This document shows, one piece after another, positions 5,625-6,099 of a stretch of 6,099 nucleotides of DNA. The stretch's first letter is position 1. Each line of letters starts with the position of its first letter. The stretch spans positions 1-6,099 of the forward strand of contig JADGHK010000170.1 in NCBI GenBank assembly GCA_019686145.1. Reading direction: 5' to 3'. The stretch is from Bryobacteraceae bacterium (GTDB taxonomy: Bacteria > Acidobacteriota > Terriglobia > Bryobacterales > Bryobacteraceae). Under the pieces are notes generated by a model. That model was not told the origin of the DNA. It saw only the letters and a list, made by a program, of their open reading frames with translations, and ran no database searches. Position numbers and translations under genes: made by a program.

Positions 5625-6099
5625 CCGGACCTCGCAAAATTTTGTACCTGTCCAGCGCCGCTGTGGCCCTCCTCTTACTGCTCTCCGTTGGCGTCATGAT
5701 CTCGCTGCAATCTCCCTGGCTGCACGAGAAAGTACGCCAGCGCATCGTGGACGAAGTGGAACGCGCAACAGGGGGCCGCACGGAGATTGGGGCGTTCCGG
5801 TTTGATTGGAAGCAGCTTCAGGCAGAAGTAGCTCCGTTCGTTTTACATGGCACGGAACCACCAGGCGAGGCGCCGCTATTCCGCGCCGAATCCGTGCAGA
5901 TCGGGCTCAAGGTGGTGTCGATTCTCCGCAGAGACATCGACATCAAATTGCTGGCGATCGATCAGCCCAAAGTAAATCTGCTGGTCGACGCCAACGGCAA
6001 AACAAACGTACCTGAACCGAAGATCAAGCGCGAGCCAGTCTCAGATCCGGTGGAACAGATCATCAAGCTCGCGATTGAGCGCGTCGAGATCCGGGACGG
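5621..6099 (+). CDS. TamB/AsmA-like protein, N-terminal part (3' end outside window)
   Basis: The frame opens at an ATG overlapping the upstream stop (ATGA) and stays open to the window end, 159 codons visible. MTGPRK is followed by one hydrophobic helix (about 9-29), an uncleaved inner-membrane anchor with the rest in the periplasm. The next segment, HEKVRQRIVDEVERATGGRTEIGAFRF (35-61), matches the amphipathic helix plus 'G..v.ig.v.fd' strand that starts AsmA/TamB proteins. FRAESVQIGLKVVSILRRDIDIKLLAIDQPKVNLLVDANGKTNVPEPK (87-134) is the typical early repeat in which strands alternate and a conserved D..G..N is followed by a proline-rich spacer. TamB-family proteins form long hydrophobic beta-taco grooves between the membranes and partner an Omp85 protein (TamA, or BamA in bacteria lacking TamA) or carry phospholipids. 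The full gene is probably several kilobases. The DUF490 C-terminal domain that would separate TamB from AsmA is not in view. Confidence 0.8.
   Translation, partial: MTGPRKILYLSSAAVALLLLLSVGVMISLQSPWLHEKVRQRIVDEVERATGGRTEIGAFRFDWKQLQAEVAPFVLHGTEPPGEAPLFRAESVQIGLKVVSILRRDIDIKLLAIDQPKVNLLVDANGKTNVPEPKIKREPVSDPVEQIIKLAIERVEIRD

Overview
The window looks like chromosomal DNA from a GC-rich, diderm (outer-membrane) bacterium. The best guess is an acidobacterium of the Solibacter/Bryobacter type. That guess rests on the style of the proteins: a long BamA with an 'ARIGG...SPRVS' barrel entry, a TamB-type N-terminus containing 'GKTNVPEPK', and a membrane-anchored beta-domain/coiled-coil protein. No marker gene is present, so the taxonomy is inference. 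There is no sign of mobile elements, CRISPR, tRNA or rRNA.

Layout. (1) 1-663 (+) is the 3' part of a gene of unknown function: Pro/Ala-rich cytoplasmic linker, one membrane helix, a small beta-rich domain and a C-terminal coiled coil. (2) 664-744 is a short gap with two weak hairpins and a -10-like box. (3) 745-987 (+) is an 80-residue protein resembling the DUF5678 type. (4) 991-2013 (-) is an E1-like adenylyltransferase of the ThiF/MoeB family, convergent with the small gene; only 3 bases separate the two stop codons. (5) 2014-2055 is a 42-base divergent promoter region. (6) 2056-6099 (+) is a tightly coupled three-gene unit: a BamA/Omp85 protein with seven apparent POTRA domains, a periplasmic SurA-like chaperone lacking the parvulin domain, and the N-terminus of a TamB/AsmA-like protein cut by the window end. 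The genes overlap as TGATG and ATGA.

How it fits together. The right-hand operon reads as an outer-membrane biogenesis module: barrel insertase (BamA), periplasmic client carrier (SurA-like), and a protein bridging inner and outer membranes (TamB-like). The ThiF-like gene is probably a separate metabolic function (sulfur-carrier activation for thiamine or molybdopterin) that shares only the promoter region.

The most notable non-coding observation is that the small gene, thiF and bamA all lack a Shine-Dalgarno sequence. Each has a -10-like hexamer ending exactly 8 bases before its start codon, which suggests leaderless (or nearly leaderless) mRNAs. At the thiF/bamA divergence the two extended -10 boxes form an imperfect inverted repeat only 26 bases long, so the promoters should compete. 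No clearly undescribed system is visible; the operon architecture and start-site organisation are the parts worth following up.
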